Source: Alopecurus myosuroides
Taxonomy: Eukaryota; Streptophyta; Magnoliopsida; Poales; Poaceae
Direction: 5' to 3'
Length of the DNA: 64,000 nucleotides
Assembly: GCA_028641055.1 (NCBI GenBank)
Contig: CM054060.1
Coordinates: 240,960,833-241,024,832 of the forward strand
Shown piece by piece: positions 21,789 through 32,500 of the stretch; position 1 is the first letter of the stretch, and the number at the start of each line of letters is the position of its first letter. A program made the translations under genes and the position numbers. Below the pieces are notes generated by a model. That model saw only the letters and a list, made by a program, of their open reading frames with translations, did not search any database and was not told where the DNA came from.

Positions 21789-22849
21789 TCAGGTCATCTT
21801 GGTAGCATTGTTCTGAGCTGGGGCAGTGGTCTTGCTTGGGCACTCACGGGCAAAGTGTCCTTCCTTGCCACAGACAAAGCAACCTCCACTGGGCTTGGAG
21901 TTTGGGTTTGGCTTGGCAGCACGGTTGACATTGCTTCCATTCCCATTGCCTCCAGGCTTGGGTGCATAGGGTGCACGGTTGTTGTTGTTGTGGTGGTTGT
22001 GGTTGTGGTGGTTGGGCCTTGGTGCAAAGGTAGGCGCCCTTGGTGGTGGTGGTCTTGCATAAGGAGTAGGGTGGTTCCTTGGTGCACTAGGTCCTCCTTG
22101 ATACTGCATCTTCCTCTTCCTGTGTTATCAAAGGCATTCTGCCTCTTGTGCTCCATCATCATTGCGGCATCCGCAAGTGATTCCAAATCCAGGAATGGGA
22201 TCACAACTAGTGTGCACTGCAACTCATCGTGCAGTCCATTCAGGAATATTTCTTTCTTCTTTGCTTTAGTGTTGACTTCCTCACGTGCATACCGGGACAG
22301 CAGAGTGAACTCTTCCCAGTACTTTGACACAGTCATCCCTCCATGTCTCAGCTTCAGAAATTTATCCCGCATGATGCCCATCACACCCTAGGGGATGTGA
22401 TATTTGCGGAACCTTGCGACGAAATCTTCCCAATCGAAAACATGGCCAGTGGCGACAGTGGCGCAGGTGGTCTCCCACCAAGTCCTTGCTGGTCCAGCAA
22501 GAAAATGGGTAGCAAACAACACCTTGTCATTTGCTTCCACTGAAGCCACTTCCAAGTTATTAGCGATTGTGCGGATCCAATCATCAGCATCTAATGGGTC
22601 CACAATCTTAGTGAAGACTGGAGGGTTGGTCTGTTGGAAATCCTTCAACTTCGATCGTCCACCATTTCTGTTGCCATTGCCATTATTATTGTTGTTGTTA
22701 TTGGCACTCACAGCGGCTAACTGCTGCAGGGCAGCAATAGTGGCAGCACTCTCGGCTCTAGTGGCCTGGCGGTCTTCCATCATTAATGCCAACAATGCCT
22801 TCATCGACGGCGGGGGTGGTGGTGGTGGTGGTTCCAGACGAGGCGGCAT
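21789..22849 (-). pseudogene. G1 gag (broken)
   Basis: The start is taken as MPPRLEPPPP at 22849; the upstream in-frame extension has no gag character. The capsid part contains DPLDADDWIRTI and FLAGPARTWWE, and CFVCGKEGHFAREC is a CX2CX4HX4C zinc knuckle near the C-terminus. An in-frame TAG (22385-22387) lies after RKYHIP, and a frameshift near 22110 separates the knuckle. A CTACAG sequence one base before the ATG could be a splice acceptor, leaving open a spliced gag mRNA. Confidence 0.85.
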
Positions 22850-23163
22850 GCTGTAGTGAAACATGTGGAAGACTATGCAACAAGACTTCTTTGTTTTTTC
22901 GAAAACCAAACTAGGCAACAAAAAGTAATCTTGAAGAACAACGAAAGACAAGTGATAAATCACAAGTAATGATACGAGAGAAATTCACAATCATAGATAT
23001 CACACAAACAACATCACATTCATAGCATCAAGTCATACAAACACAAACACATACAAAAGCCACACAACACATCTAGGCTCCTTAGAGATACATGTGGGAA
23101 TCGTCTCATAGGGTCATCGTAAGGCTAACTGGCACAACCTCCAAAAGCTAAGAGATGCTACGA
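22850..23163. other. Noncoding spacer between ORF0 and gag of G1
   Basis: AT-rich leader sequence with no coding signal. Its minus-strand 3' end resembles an intron acceptor just before the gag ATG. Confidence 0.4.
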
Positions 23164-23682
23164 CTAGTCCTGGTCGCTGTCTCCATCGAAAAGGATCTCC
23201 TCGGGATCCTCCTCCTCCTCAAGTAAGTCGTCGTCCTCCTGCTCACTCGGCTCGCTCATATCCATCCCATCAACATCTGATGGAACGTCATCGTCAACCA
23301 GGAGATCCTGATTATCCTTACGAAGCTCTGTGATCTCCTCCTCTAGCTCCTCGAGAGTGGAGTCCCGAGTAGCCAGGTCCTCTCTAGCGGTCTTCAGTCG
23401 CCCACTCAGAATCGCGTTGGCCTCCTGAAGTGCCTCAACCTTCTTGGTGAGACGAGTACGACTCAAGCGAGTGGTCCATAACTGTCCCGCCAAGGCTCTC
23501 CTACTTGCGGTCTCTGTCTCGAGGTCAGCTGTCAGATTTCCCAGATGGGTAACTAGGAGACGACACTCTGCAACTGTGGTGTGGTGCAGAATACTCAGAT
23601 CATCCAGACGACGCTGGGTGCGGTGCAGAAGTATCTCCATGTCCTCCAGGTGAGGACCCATGCCATCTAGATCCTGTGGCAC
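23164..23682 (-). CDS. G1 upstream ORF (ORF0), coiled-coil acidic protein, 172 aa
   Basis: The ORF is uninterrupted and lies upstream of gag in the same orientation. Residues about 15-130 have heptad-like Leu spacing with many Glu, Arg and Thr (for example LEELEEEITELRKDNQDLL), predicting a long coiled coil. The last 40 residues are strongly acidic (SEQEDDDLLEEEEDPEE). Some rice Gypsy elements have been described with an extra ORF before gag, and this could be the equivalent. The function is unknown. It is the only intact frame of G1. The start could lie further upstream, because the element is truncated there. Confidence 0.6.
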   Translation of the reverse strand: MPQDLDGMGPHLEDMEILLHRTQRRLDDLSILHHTTVAECRLLVTHLGNLTADLETETASRRALAGQLWTTRLSRTRLTKKVEALQEANAILSGRLKTAREDLATRDSTLEELEEEITELRKDNQDLLVDDDVPSDVDGMDMSEPSEQEDDDLLEEEEDPEEILFDGDSDQD

Positions 23683-23716
23683 GGAAAATATCTCGTATTG
23701 GATTCTCCTTCGAGAA

Positions 23717-23733
23717 TGAATTTTGCCTTAGAT
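23717..23733. repeat. Target-site duplication, left copy, of a LINE insertion
   Basis: TGAATTTTGCCTTAGAT (17 bp) is repeated exactly at 24243-24259, bracketing the LINE fragment. Confidence 0.95.
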
Positions 23734-24242
23734 TTTTTTTTGATAAAAACCCACCCTATATTAATCAATCACAATGTTTACAGGTACAGATGAACTGTGG
23801 GGAGTACCTAACTACAAATGCCTACCAATTCCCAACGAAAGACCGAATTTAGCTAGGTTATGAGCTTCAGCATTATGCGTCCTCCTCCCATGAACCACAT
23901 CACAGTGGGTCAGAGAACCCTTCCTCCTCTGCACCTCCCTGATGATCGAGCCATTAGCACCATAACCAATATCATTAATAGCTTCAACAACGTTTCTGCA
24001 ATCCGAAGCTAGCAAGACTTGAGTCAAATTAAGATCATTAGCCAATGACATGCCCTCCCGACACGCCAGTGCTTCAAACACCTCAGGATCACGCACTCCT
24101 TCCACCACAATCAGAGAAGAACCCAAATAAACACCATTATCACTCCTACAGATAGCAGCAGCAGAGCAACGACCTCCCTCTCTACAGACAGCCCCATCCA
24201 CATTAATTTTGGACAAACCTCTATGAGGAGGAACCCAACTGT
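23734..24242 (-). mobile_element. 5'-truncated LINE insertion, 509 bp, with RNase H-like C-terminus
   Basis: On the minus strand the fragment starts inside the second LINE ORF at 24242 and ends with a poly(A) tail (poly-T on the plus strand from 23734). Exact 17-bp target-site duplications flank it. The coding part ends at 23812 and is a plant LINE terminal RNase H-like domain with its acidic residues in place: NVDGA (Asp), FEALACREG (Glu), LLASDC (Asp). About 78 nt of 3' UTR follow. The open frame runs into flanking DNA by chance. 5' truncation, poly(A) and variable-length duplication are the signature of target-primed reverse transcription. Confidence 0.92.
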
Positions 24243-24259
24243 TGAATTTTGCCTTAGAT
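24243..24259. repeat. Target-site duplication, right copy, of a LINE insertion
   Basis: Exact copy of 23717-23733. It lies about 290 bp upstream of the preferred IFRD start codon. Confidence 0.95.
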
Positions 24260-24551
24260 GTCCGGTACAATTTGATGAATCTCCTTCGTGGGCTTTACTT
24301 GACTCGTTCGGCAGCTCAACCACTCACGCTCTTTCCAACGCGGCCCAGATCAATTCCTTGTTTAGGCCGAGCCTTGAAAGGTGTCTGTTGACTCCCATCC
24401 GTCTCATGCTCTGCCCTATTCCAAAAGTCCGGTCCAACACCGTCTCCTCACAGTCCTCAGGTTAACAGCTCGATCTGATCCTTCTCCTGTCCAGCCTCCT
24501 GCGTCTTCGATCGATCTGATGACGAGTACCAGGCGCTGCTCTGCACCGGCA

Positions 24552-25748
24552 ATGGCGCCGGACGTTATCGTCAAGAACGATACGTACCCGCTGTCGCGTC
24601 GTGAAGATGTAGTCGACAGGATAATCACCAAGCTCCACGAGAAGCGGCGCGCCGGGCGTGAGGAGGGCCTGCAAGCCCTCGCCAGCAGCCTCGAGAGCTG
24701 CTGTTCCATCGGCATGTTCGACTACAGGTGCGCCACCGTCCTGGAACGCTGCCGTGCGTGCCTCCTCAAGGCCTCCGGACCGTCCGACACAGAGGCCCGC
24801 CTCGCGTACCGCGCCATCGGCCTCCTCGCTCTCACCGTCGGCTCCAGCGACGCCTGCGCCAGGGAGATCCTCCGTGACGCACTCCCTGGCCTCGCGGAGA
24901 CGGTGGCGCGGGCGCGGTTTTTCACGTCGTCGTCGTCAGACGCAGCGACCGCCGTGGCCGCCATTGACTGCCTCGCGGCCGTCACCTTCGCCTGTACGCG
25001 CATCCCGAACCAGGCGTTCATGAATGCCATCGGCGGCGTGATCAAGCTCGGGAGCACCGGGAATTCAGACGTCCTTATCGCGGCCGTGTCCGCGCTGGCG
25101 CTGATCCGCGCCACCAGCAGATACAGGGTAAGGTTCCCACTGGGCGACCTCGCGGGTCTCCTCGGGAACGACGACATTGCACTCCGGACTGCGGTCGGCG
25201 AGGCACTGGCCGTGTGGGCCGAGTGTGACATGACGGCCTCTCCTGAGGACATGCAAGCGCTCGAGATCAAGGTGTCCAGCCTCGCTGCCGAGGCAAGATG
25301 CAAAGGCGTCGGCAAGAAGATGCCCACCAAGCAGAAGAAGCTGTTCGGGGAGATCGCCGCCATGATCACGACGAGGCTCGGCGAGGGCCCGAAGGAGAAA
25401 ACGATGCCAACGTCGTCGTTCAGAGCAAGCTGCGTGCTCAGGGCTTCAGGGTGGGCGAGGATGGTCCAGCTCAAATTCCTGAAGCGGTACCTAGGCAATG
25501 GCTTCAAAACACATACCTTTTTCAATCCACTCATCGAAGAGGAGTACTGGAGCACGGATTCTGACGACAGCGACTCTTATTTGGACTCAGATTCAGCAGA
25601 CGGAGACATCGAGCCAGACTCAGGCCACGATGACTACGACCCTACCAACTCTAGCGACGACAAGGACTCTGGCCCAGACTCCCCCTCTGGCGACGAAGAC
25701 GATTTTGTGATGGTTCACCATGAGGATGATGATTTTGTGATGGTTTAA
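24552..25748 (+). CDS. IFRD-family protein (interferon-related developmental regulator-like), intronless
   Basis: The protein of 398 aa has the IFRD helical-repeat region (about residues 15-280), including DVVDRIITKLHEKR, RLAYRAIGLLALTVGS and DIALRTAVGEALAVWAE, followed by the family's C-terminal box (GWARMVQLKFLKRYLGNGF) at about residues 292-310. The last 75 residues are Asp/Ser-rich and acidic and end with a duplicated DDFVMV. The start at 24552 (GGCAATGGCG) has G at -3 and +4. An in-frame ATG at 24519 has a weaker context, and one at 24381 would add 57 residues unlike the family. IFRD proteins are transcription or translation co-regulators; Arabidopsis SAT32 is a plant member linked to salt response. 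The exact role here is unknown. The single exon and high GC third positions contrast with the AT-rich surroundings. It could be a retrocopy. Confidence 0.85.
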   Translation: MAPDVIVKNDTYPLSRREDVVDRIITKLHEKRRAGREEGLQALASSLESCCSIGMFDYRCATVLERCRACLLKASGPSDTEARLAYRAIGLLALTVGSSDACAREILRDALPGLAETVARARFFTSSSSDAATAVAAIDCLAAVTFACTRIPNQAFMNAIGGVIKLGSTGNSDVLIAAVSALALIRATSRYRVRFPLGDLAGLLGNDDIALRTAVGEALAVWAECDMTASPEDMQALEIKVSSLAAEARCKGVGKKMPTKQKKLFGEIAAMITTRLGEGPKEKTMPTSSFRASCVLRASGWARMVQLKFLKRYLGNGFKTHTFFNPLIEEEYWSTDSDDSDSYLDSDSADGDIEPDSGHDDYDPTNSSDDKDSGPDSPSGDEDDFVMVHHEDDDFVMV

Positions 25749-26079
25749 TAGAGTCTGGTCCTTTTTTTTTGTTGACAGTAATTTCTGTGTATATTGGGTT
25801 ATCGCAGTTGTGCAATTAAGTAGGTTCATAAGAGATTCTGTTAGGATTCTAAACAAGCATTGGAGTCCAGCAGATATTAGAATGGGAAGAAGTTGGAATA
25901 TTGGCAAGGAAAACTTCTACCAATTGGGAAGAGTTACCTTGCTTAACTCCTGCTTAAGCAAACTTTCAATCTATATGACGCCATTCAATGGACTGCCAGT
26001 TGGAGTGGGAGACAAATTTGATATGCATAGGAAGAAGTTGCTATGGCAGGAAGATTTGGGGGCTAGGAAATATCACGAA

Positions 26080-26183
26080 CTCCCTCCCTTCAATAATAGA
26101 TGACTTCCACATATCTATATATGGATGTCTAGATACATCCATATATAAATACGTGGAAGTCATCTATTGTTGAACGGAGGAGT
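26080..26183. mobile_element. Stowaway-type MITE, about 104 bp
   Basis: The ends CTCCCTCCCTTCAATAATAG and CTATTGTTGAACGGAGGAG are inverted repeats of the Stowaway type (CTCCCTCCGTTC), and the interior is self-complementary (ATAGATGACTTCCAC...GTGGAAGTCATCTAT). The right side is TA and the left side is AA, so one copy of the TA duplication appears mutated. It sits inside LINE A. Confidence 0.85.
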
Positions 26184-26877
26184 AGTTAATTGGATATGTG
26201 TTTACTGGGGAAGTGGTTGTGGAAGTTGCAAAATGAAGATGGTAATTGGAAACAACTCTTAGGCAGGAAGTGTCTTTTTAACCAAACTCTTACTCAAGCT
26301 GAGAAGAAACCTGGGCAAGCACAATTTTGGAATGCGTTGATGGTTGTTAAAAAGGTTGTTCTTAGCCTCGGTGAGATAAAAAAAAAAAAGGGAAATGAGA
26401 CATGCACTCATTTTTGTTAGGAAAAATCGATGCACATTTACACTCTGGCTGAAAATTTTAGCAAATTGTTTGTTATCGCCACTACTCAGAACATCATGGT
26501 AGCAAAAATCTGCATTATGTGTATAAATGGTATGAATTTTAGAAGGTCAATTTAGGAGATTATATTGAAACGTGGATCCAGTTAGAAAACATTATTAAGA
26601 GCATTAAATTGAGTGATGAACCTGATATATTCATTTGGATGCCAAATCGAAAATTAGATTGCTCGGTTAAAATATTTTATGAGAAATTACCAATCCAACT
26701 GCAAAAATGTGATAACAAACTGTTATGGAAGATGAAAATTCCACCACGAGTATATTTTTCTCCTGGTTGATCTCATAGATAAGTATTCTCACTCGAAATA
26801 CTCTAAAACACCGGGGTTATGTGTGTGTGAAGAAAAGGGCCTGTTTTGCTCTTCCAACAAGAGTATTGACCACTTAT

Positions 26878-26889
26878 TCTTTGGATGTT
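26878..26889. repeat. Target-site duplication, left copy, of LINE B
   Basis: TCTTTGGATGTT is repeated at 29821-29832 on the far side of LINE B. Confidence 0.88.
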
Positions 26890-29820
26890 GCTAAGAAGAA
26901 AATCTAAAGGGTGGAGTATTAACATTCATGCTGCCAACAAAAAAAAATGACCTTATTCAAGAATTTGGTAGTCTTGACACCTTTTCTGAATCTTGCTTCC
27001 TCACTTATGGGCGAAAAGCAAGGATGGAACAGATCAAAAAAGACCTAGATGCCCTCTATAGTCGAGAGGAAACCAAAGCCTGGCAGAGGTCTACGGATAT
27101 ATTTATTAAGGAGGGGGATAGAAACACTGCTTACTTCCATGCTATTGCTAGCGAGAGAAGGAGAAAAAAGCAGATTAATGTGCTAAATGGTCCTTGTGAG
27201 CCATAGAATCTAACCAAGAGATGCTTCAAGTTGCATCTAATTTCTACAAAAACTTGTTTGCTAGAGAAGATAGAGTGAATCTCTATCTTGGGGACCATTT
27301 TTTTGGACCAAGATGATTTTTTCCTTTCTGTTTAGTCAGAAATTCTGGGAGCTTATTAAGCATGATTTCATGGCTCTTGTAAGGGATTTTGATTCTGGGA
27401 CTCTGAATGTCTCTAGACTCAGCTATGCCATTATTACTCTCATCCCTAAGGAACCCGATGCCAAAGAAATGAAAAAATTTAGGTCTATTAGTTTGGGTAA
27501 CAATAGCCTTAAAATAATCTCTAAAACTATTACCAATAGGATTTCTCCCATTGGTGATAGAATTATGCTAATAACCAAACAACTTTCATTAAGGGGAGGT
27601 TTATTCTTGAGAGTGTTGTTTCTGCTCAAGAACTTATTCATGCTTCCCATTCTAGGGGGGGTCTGCTTTAGTTCTTAAGCTAGATTATGAGAAAGCCTAT
27701 GATAGGGTTGACTGGGACTTCCTAGATGAAATGCTTCAATCTAGGGGTTTCGGACCTATCATTAGAAGATGGATCAGGAGTCTCCTTTCCGGGGCTTCCT
27801 TTTGTGTGAGAGTTAATGATGAGAATAGTGATTTTTTTGAAGCTCGCAAGGTTCTTAAATAAGGGTACCCCTGCTTCCCCATTCTCTTTAACCTAGTTCC
27901 AGATGTGTTCACTAAAATGTTGTCTAAAGCTGCCTATGCAGGTTTGATCAGGGGATTGCTCCCTTAAGTGGTCCCTAGTGGTGTCCTCAGCCTTCAATAT
28001 TCTTATGACACCATCTTGTTCCTTGAATCTAATTTAGATTTTGCTAGAAACATGAAATGGCTTCTTACTTGCTTTGAGGATATTTCTGGCATGAGAATTA
28101 ACTATCATAAGTCAGATCTCATGACTATTCATGTAGACTCTGATGTTGCCAATGTCTTTTTCCCAAATTTTCTGATGTAATCTATCTGCCTTTCCATGCA
28201 AATACCTTCGGGTCCCTTTGAACTTTGCTAAATTAACTAAAGTAGATCCCCAACCTGTGATTGAATTTTTTTTAAAATATTTGCAGGTTGAGGGGGAAAT
28301 TGCTTAACTATAAGAGTAAATTGGTCCTTCTTAAGTCTTGTATTGCTAGTATTCCAATGTATCTCTTGTCTGTTATCAAATTCCCAAAATGGGCCATCAA
28401 AGCTATTAATTCCCAGATGTCTCACTTCTCGTGGAGTGACTCTGAAGGCAATAAAAATTATCATCCGGCTAACTGGGACTTGGTTTGTCTCAAACAATAA
28501 TTTGGTGGCCTATGTGTGCAAAATCTCAGAGACTTTAATCTCTGTCTATCATCTTGATTCCAACAAGATGTGGAGGCAAATAGTTGACCATAAGTATGAT
28601 CTAGATCCTAATATTTTTTGGGCTAATCCATCTACATGTTCTTCTTTTTGGAAAGGACTGATGTGGGCAGCAAGAGCTATTAAAATGGGTTACAAGTGGC
28701 AACTAGGGAATGGTAAGAGTGTCAAGTTTTGGAGTGACATTTAGATTGGTAACTGCTGCTTAGCCATTATGTACTATGGCCTTTTTATTATTGCTAATGA
28801 ACATCACATCACTGTAGCTCAGGGCTGGAATGAGGGTGATGTTAGGCTCACATTTAGGAGGACTATCACTCTTGATCAGTATAATAGGTGACTGGAGCTA
28901 GTCCAGCTGATGAATATTGTCTCCTTATCTTAGGATCATGACCACCCTTTGTGGCTTTTCCACTCTTCGGGTGTTTATAGTGTGAGATCCTTCTACGCTA
29001 TTATCAATAACAGGGGTGTGACTCCTGCAGTTTGGAGTTTGCATGTTCCTCCTCGTCTTCATATTTTTCTGTGGCTTGTTGCCAATAATAGGTTGCTGAC
29101 AAGGATAAACTTGCCAAAAGGAGACATGTCCCAAATGGGTCTTGTCTGTTCTGCTCTAAAACTGAAATCTCTCAGCATTTGTTCTTTGATTGCTTTGTTG
29201 CTAAACGTATTTGGCATGTTACCTCCGAACTACTGGGGGTGCCGGTTGGCTCGGATTTTGAATCAATGGCTTGTTGGTGGCTTAGTGATAACAAGAACTC
29301 CATTATCAATGTTATGTGCACTGCCACCTTCTGGGCGATTTGGAAATTGTGTAATGACCTTTGTTTTCAGGCAAAAGTGTGGCCAGGCCTTCAAGATATA
29401 TGGGGGCGCATTGCGAACGAGATTCATCCGTGGAAAATCCTCTCAAGCGATGTCTTCTTGGAACTGGTGTCCAAGAATGTTCAATTGTTGGAGAAGAAGA
29501 GAAGCAAGTTGTTGTGCATCACCTCTAATTGATCAACCCCAAGGACATGCTATAGCTGGACCCCCCCTCGTGGTGCTCAGTTCGAGACATGCACAAAACT
29601 GATGTACAAGTTCGCCAATTCTCGCTAGCAGCTCCTCTGTGTGGCTTGCGAGCTGTGGGTCGTGTTCCTTAGGCTTCAGTTGATGTCTTGTTCTGTGTCT
29701 GTGAGAGACTGATTTTTAGATGTTCCCGTCTTTTAAGGACTTTGGTCCCCTGGAACTCGTTGTTGTTGGCTCGATGATTTCAATGAAATCGGGGGGAGAC
29801 TTGTTTTATCTATACAAAAA
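26890..29820 (+). mobile_element. LINE B, 5'-truncated, inserted into LINE A
   Basis: It carries a decayed ORF2: the pre-RT segment (IFIKEGDRNTAYFHAIASERRRK), RT (LIPKEPDAKEMKKFRSISL; LDYEKAYDRVDWDFL; SYDTILF where the family has a D-D pair), post-RT (KLLNYKSKLVLLKSCIASIPMYL) and zf-RVT (VWSLHVPPRLHIFLWL; ISQHLFFDCF). There are at least six frame breaks. The 3' end reads AATGAAATCGGGGGGAGAC and then a short ACAAAAA tail at 29820. The 12-bp direct repeats TCTTTGGATGTT on both sides mark insertion within LINE A's zf-RVT region. Confidence 0.88.
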
Positions 29821-29832
29821 TCTTTGGATGTT
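29821..29832. repeat. Target-site duplication, right copy, of LINE B
   Basis: Exact TCTTTGGATGTT. Only about 10 bp of LINE A-like sequence follow before element X begins at 29843. Confidence 0.88.
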
Positions 29833-29842
29833 AGTGATGTCT

Positions 29843-31469
29843 TGTAACACACATTCGTTGGGAGACCCCAAGAGGAAGGTATGAAAAGCACAATAGCAAG
29901 TTTCCCTCAGAAAGAAACCAAGGTTGAATTGACCAGTAAGAGAAAGAAATCACTTCTGAAGGTTGTTGGCAGAGCGCACTACCGGTTCAGCAGCAACGTG
30001 GAATCTACACAACACAATCAAACTACTTTGCCCCAACGAAACAGTGAGGTTGTCAATCTCACCGGTTTTAATAACACAAGGGATTATATGTATATTATGG
30101 GAAATAGTACTTCTTTCCAGTAAATGAAAGAGAAAAATGATGGCAGTGAATAAGAGGAAAACAATGATTGCAGTAAAGAAAACAGTGTTTGGAGTGATTG
30201 TATAATCAATGTAAAAGAATGAACCGGGGTCCACAGTTCACTAGTGGTGTCTCTTCATAAAAGATAGATAACATGATGGGTAAATAAATTACAGTTGGGC
30301 AATTGACAGATATAACGGTTGCACTGTAGTGCATATGCATGACATGATGATTACTATGTGATTCATGCGGGCATAACAACATAATTCATAAACCGTTATC
30401 CAACTGCATCTATGACTAATAATCCACCCTCGGAGCATCATCCAATAAAACCTCGGGTATTAAGTTGCAAGCAACAAATTATTGCCTTAAGTAAAGTGTG
30501 TAATGTAAAAAATGTAAACATCGTTATTTTCTCCCTAATGGAAACAACACATCCCCCACCCGTTACGTTTTTGCCACTCGAGCGTGATTGAAAGGGAGGC
30601 ATTACCCACTATCGAGCATAAATACTCCCTCTTGGAGTTAAAGTATCAACTTGGCCAAAGCATCTACTAGTAACGGAGGGCATGCAAGATCATAAATAAC
30701 ATAAACATGAAAGAACATGATAGATTGATAATCACTCGATAGAGCATTCAATATTCATCGGATCCCAGCAAACACAACATGTAGCATTACAATAAGATAA
30801 TCTTGATCATGTTAGGCAGCTCACAAGATCTAAACATGAGCCTTAAAGAGGAGAAGAAAACCATCTAGCTACTGCTATGGACCCGTAGTCCAAGGATGAA
30901 CTACTCACACATCACTCCGGAGGCAGGCATGGTGATGAAGAGCCCTCCGGTGATGATTCCCCCTCTCGGCAGGGTGCCGGGAAGAGCTTCAGAACCCTCC
31001 TAAACTAGGGTTGACGATGACTGAGGCTATGGAACTTTTGATGAAAAAACTCTCTGGTATTTAAGGTTAACCCGAGGAGGAGCTTAAATAGGCGAAAGGG
31101 CACCGTCGGTGGGAGGCCAAGGGGGCCACACCACCTAGTAGCGTGGCCAAGGGGGCGCGCCACCCTATGGTGTGCTTTCTCCGCCCCCTCCACCCCCCCC
31201 CCCCCGCTCCAGGTCCCCTCCGGACTCCGTGTACGTGCCAGATTTCTAAGACCCCAGGATTTTGTTTCATTCAATTTCAAGAATATTTCCAGAACAACTT
31301 TTTTGAAACTAAAAAAAGCAGAAAACAAGAACTGCCTCTATGGCATCTTGTCAATAAGTTACTCCCAGGAAATCCATAAAAATGGTATAAAGTGTATATA
31401 AAACATGTAGCATATGGCATGAAAACAACATGGAACATCAGAAATTATAGATACGTTTGAGACGTATCA
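29843..31469 (-). repeat. 3' LTR of element X, 1627 bp
   Basis: The ends are TGTAACACACATTCG and GAGACGTATCA. A purine tract with AAGCTTGGGGATGC lies immediately internal to it. It matches the split LTR at 46588-54661 over most of its length and the LTR fragment at 54752-56036. Confidence 0.88.
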
Positions 31470-32495
31470 AGCATCCCCAAGCTTAGTTCCTACTCGTACT
31501 CGAGTAGGTAAAATGATAAAAGCAAAATAATTTCCGAGGTGACATACTACCAACATAAACTTGATCATCTAAATTGTAATAGCATATGTAAGCTGAGATC
31601 ATAGTACTTTAAACACAGGCATGGTAGATATAATTCTAACAATGAAACTTAGCAAACATTTTGCATCATGGAAAGTAACACATATAAAAGATCATGAATA
31701 ATAATGCACTTGAAAGTTATACGTTTGTTTCGAGCGTAGAGAAAACATAGCAAAGTGATATTTTTCTTGACCTTAAAAGTGGGGCAAAACATAAATGGCA
31801 GGACACCTTCAAAGTTCAAGTGGATGACTAGAACAAATAATTTGAGAGCAAGTAATAACACATCATGAATCAATCAATAATAATCTTTGGGACTAATGCA
31901 CATTAAACTCGGAATGGAAACTACGCTCTCTTAATTGTGCATAATGTTAGAAGATGGAGACTCAACATAAAAGTAAAAGAAAGGCCCTTCGCAGAGGGAA
32001 ACAGGGATTAACTCATGTGCTAGAGCTTTTCTATTTTATAAACAGAGGTATTGAAAACATTTTTTACAGAGGTGTATGCTTATGTCAACGAATGGTAATG
32101 AAAAACTTATCATAACTCATGACAAGCAAGGTTTTTAAACTTTTGAGAGCGGTTTCCGTTTGTTTATTCAGTTTGGCACTCCCCCCCCCAAGCTTTTCAC
32201 AAACCAGTGCTAGCCGTATCCACGGGTTCCCACCAACTTTCATCAATCGATGGGGAAGTGCCTTTTTTGGTTATATTAACTGGCACCAGCTCTCTGCAAA
32301 TTTAAATGAGCATAGATTCCATACTCATTGGGTGAAAGAGGGAGAATACCTTTGCTTGACATGAACCACAATAAACTTTAAACTACTTCCTCATGAGCTA
32401 ACATAAGAACACAAAACAGGTATAATTTTGAAGGTTTTAAAGGTAGCACATGAGAAATTTACTAGGAGTGGAGGTTAAATACCACATGTAGGTAG
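31470..32495 (-). other. Internal noncoding region of X, distal part, with polypurine tract
   Basis: It begins with the minus-strand polypurine tract (AAGCTTGGGGATGC at about 31470-31483). The rest is noncoding and aligns in parts with Y's internal region at 38840-39466 (for example CACTCATGTGCTAGAGCTTT versus CTCATGTGCTAGAGCTTTT). It ends at the Y insertion site. Confidence 0.65.
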
Positions 32496-32500
32496 GTATG

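Larger units (their letters stand above)
15188..23700 (-). mobile_element. G1: Tekay-type chromovirus (Gypsy), decayed, 5' LTR missing
   Basis: On the minus strand the order is an upstream coiled-coil ORF, gag with zinc knuckle, protease, RT, RNase H, integrase with a chromodomain-like tail, polypurine tract and 3' LTR. RT before integrase makes it Gypsy, and the chromodomain makes it a chromovirus; long LTRs and TGTCACACCCC ends fit the Tekay/Del lineage. The 5' LTR and primer site are absent: sequence stops matching a retroelement near 23690-23700, just before the LINE insertion. The left limit of the 3' LTR is not resolved. Confidence 0.8.
25795..26889 (+). pseudogene. LINE A, C-terminal part of ORF2 (decayed)
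   Basis: The plus strand contains the post-RT region of a plant LINE: GRVTLLNSCLSKLSIYM, then KWLWKLQNEDGNWKQLL and AEKKPGQAQFWNALM, then a degraded zf-RVT domain (LLWKMKIPPRV, SIDHLFFGC). There are several stops and frameshifts. It is interrupted by a Stowaway MITE at 26080-26183 and, after the HLFFGC motif, by LINE B at 26890. The start near 25795 is approximate. Confidence 0.75.

Noticed and set aside
24722..25555. Minus-strand frame of 277 codons opposite the IFRD gene
   Set aside because: Shadow of a GC-rich coding region; no family resemblance, while the plus strand has clear IFRD motifs.
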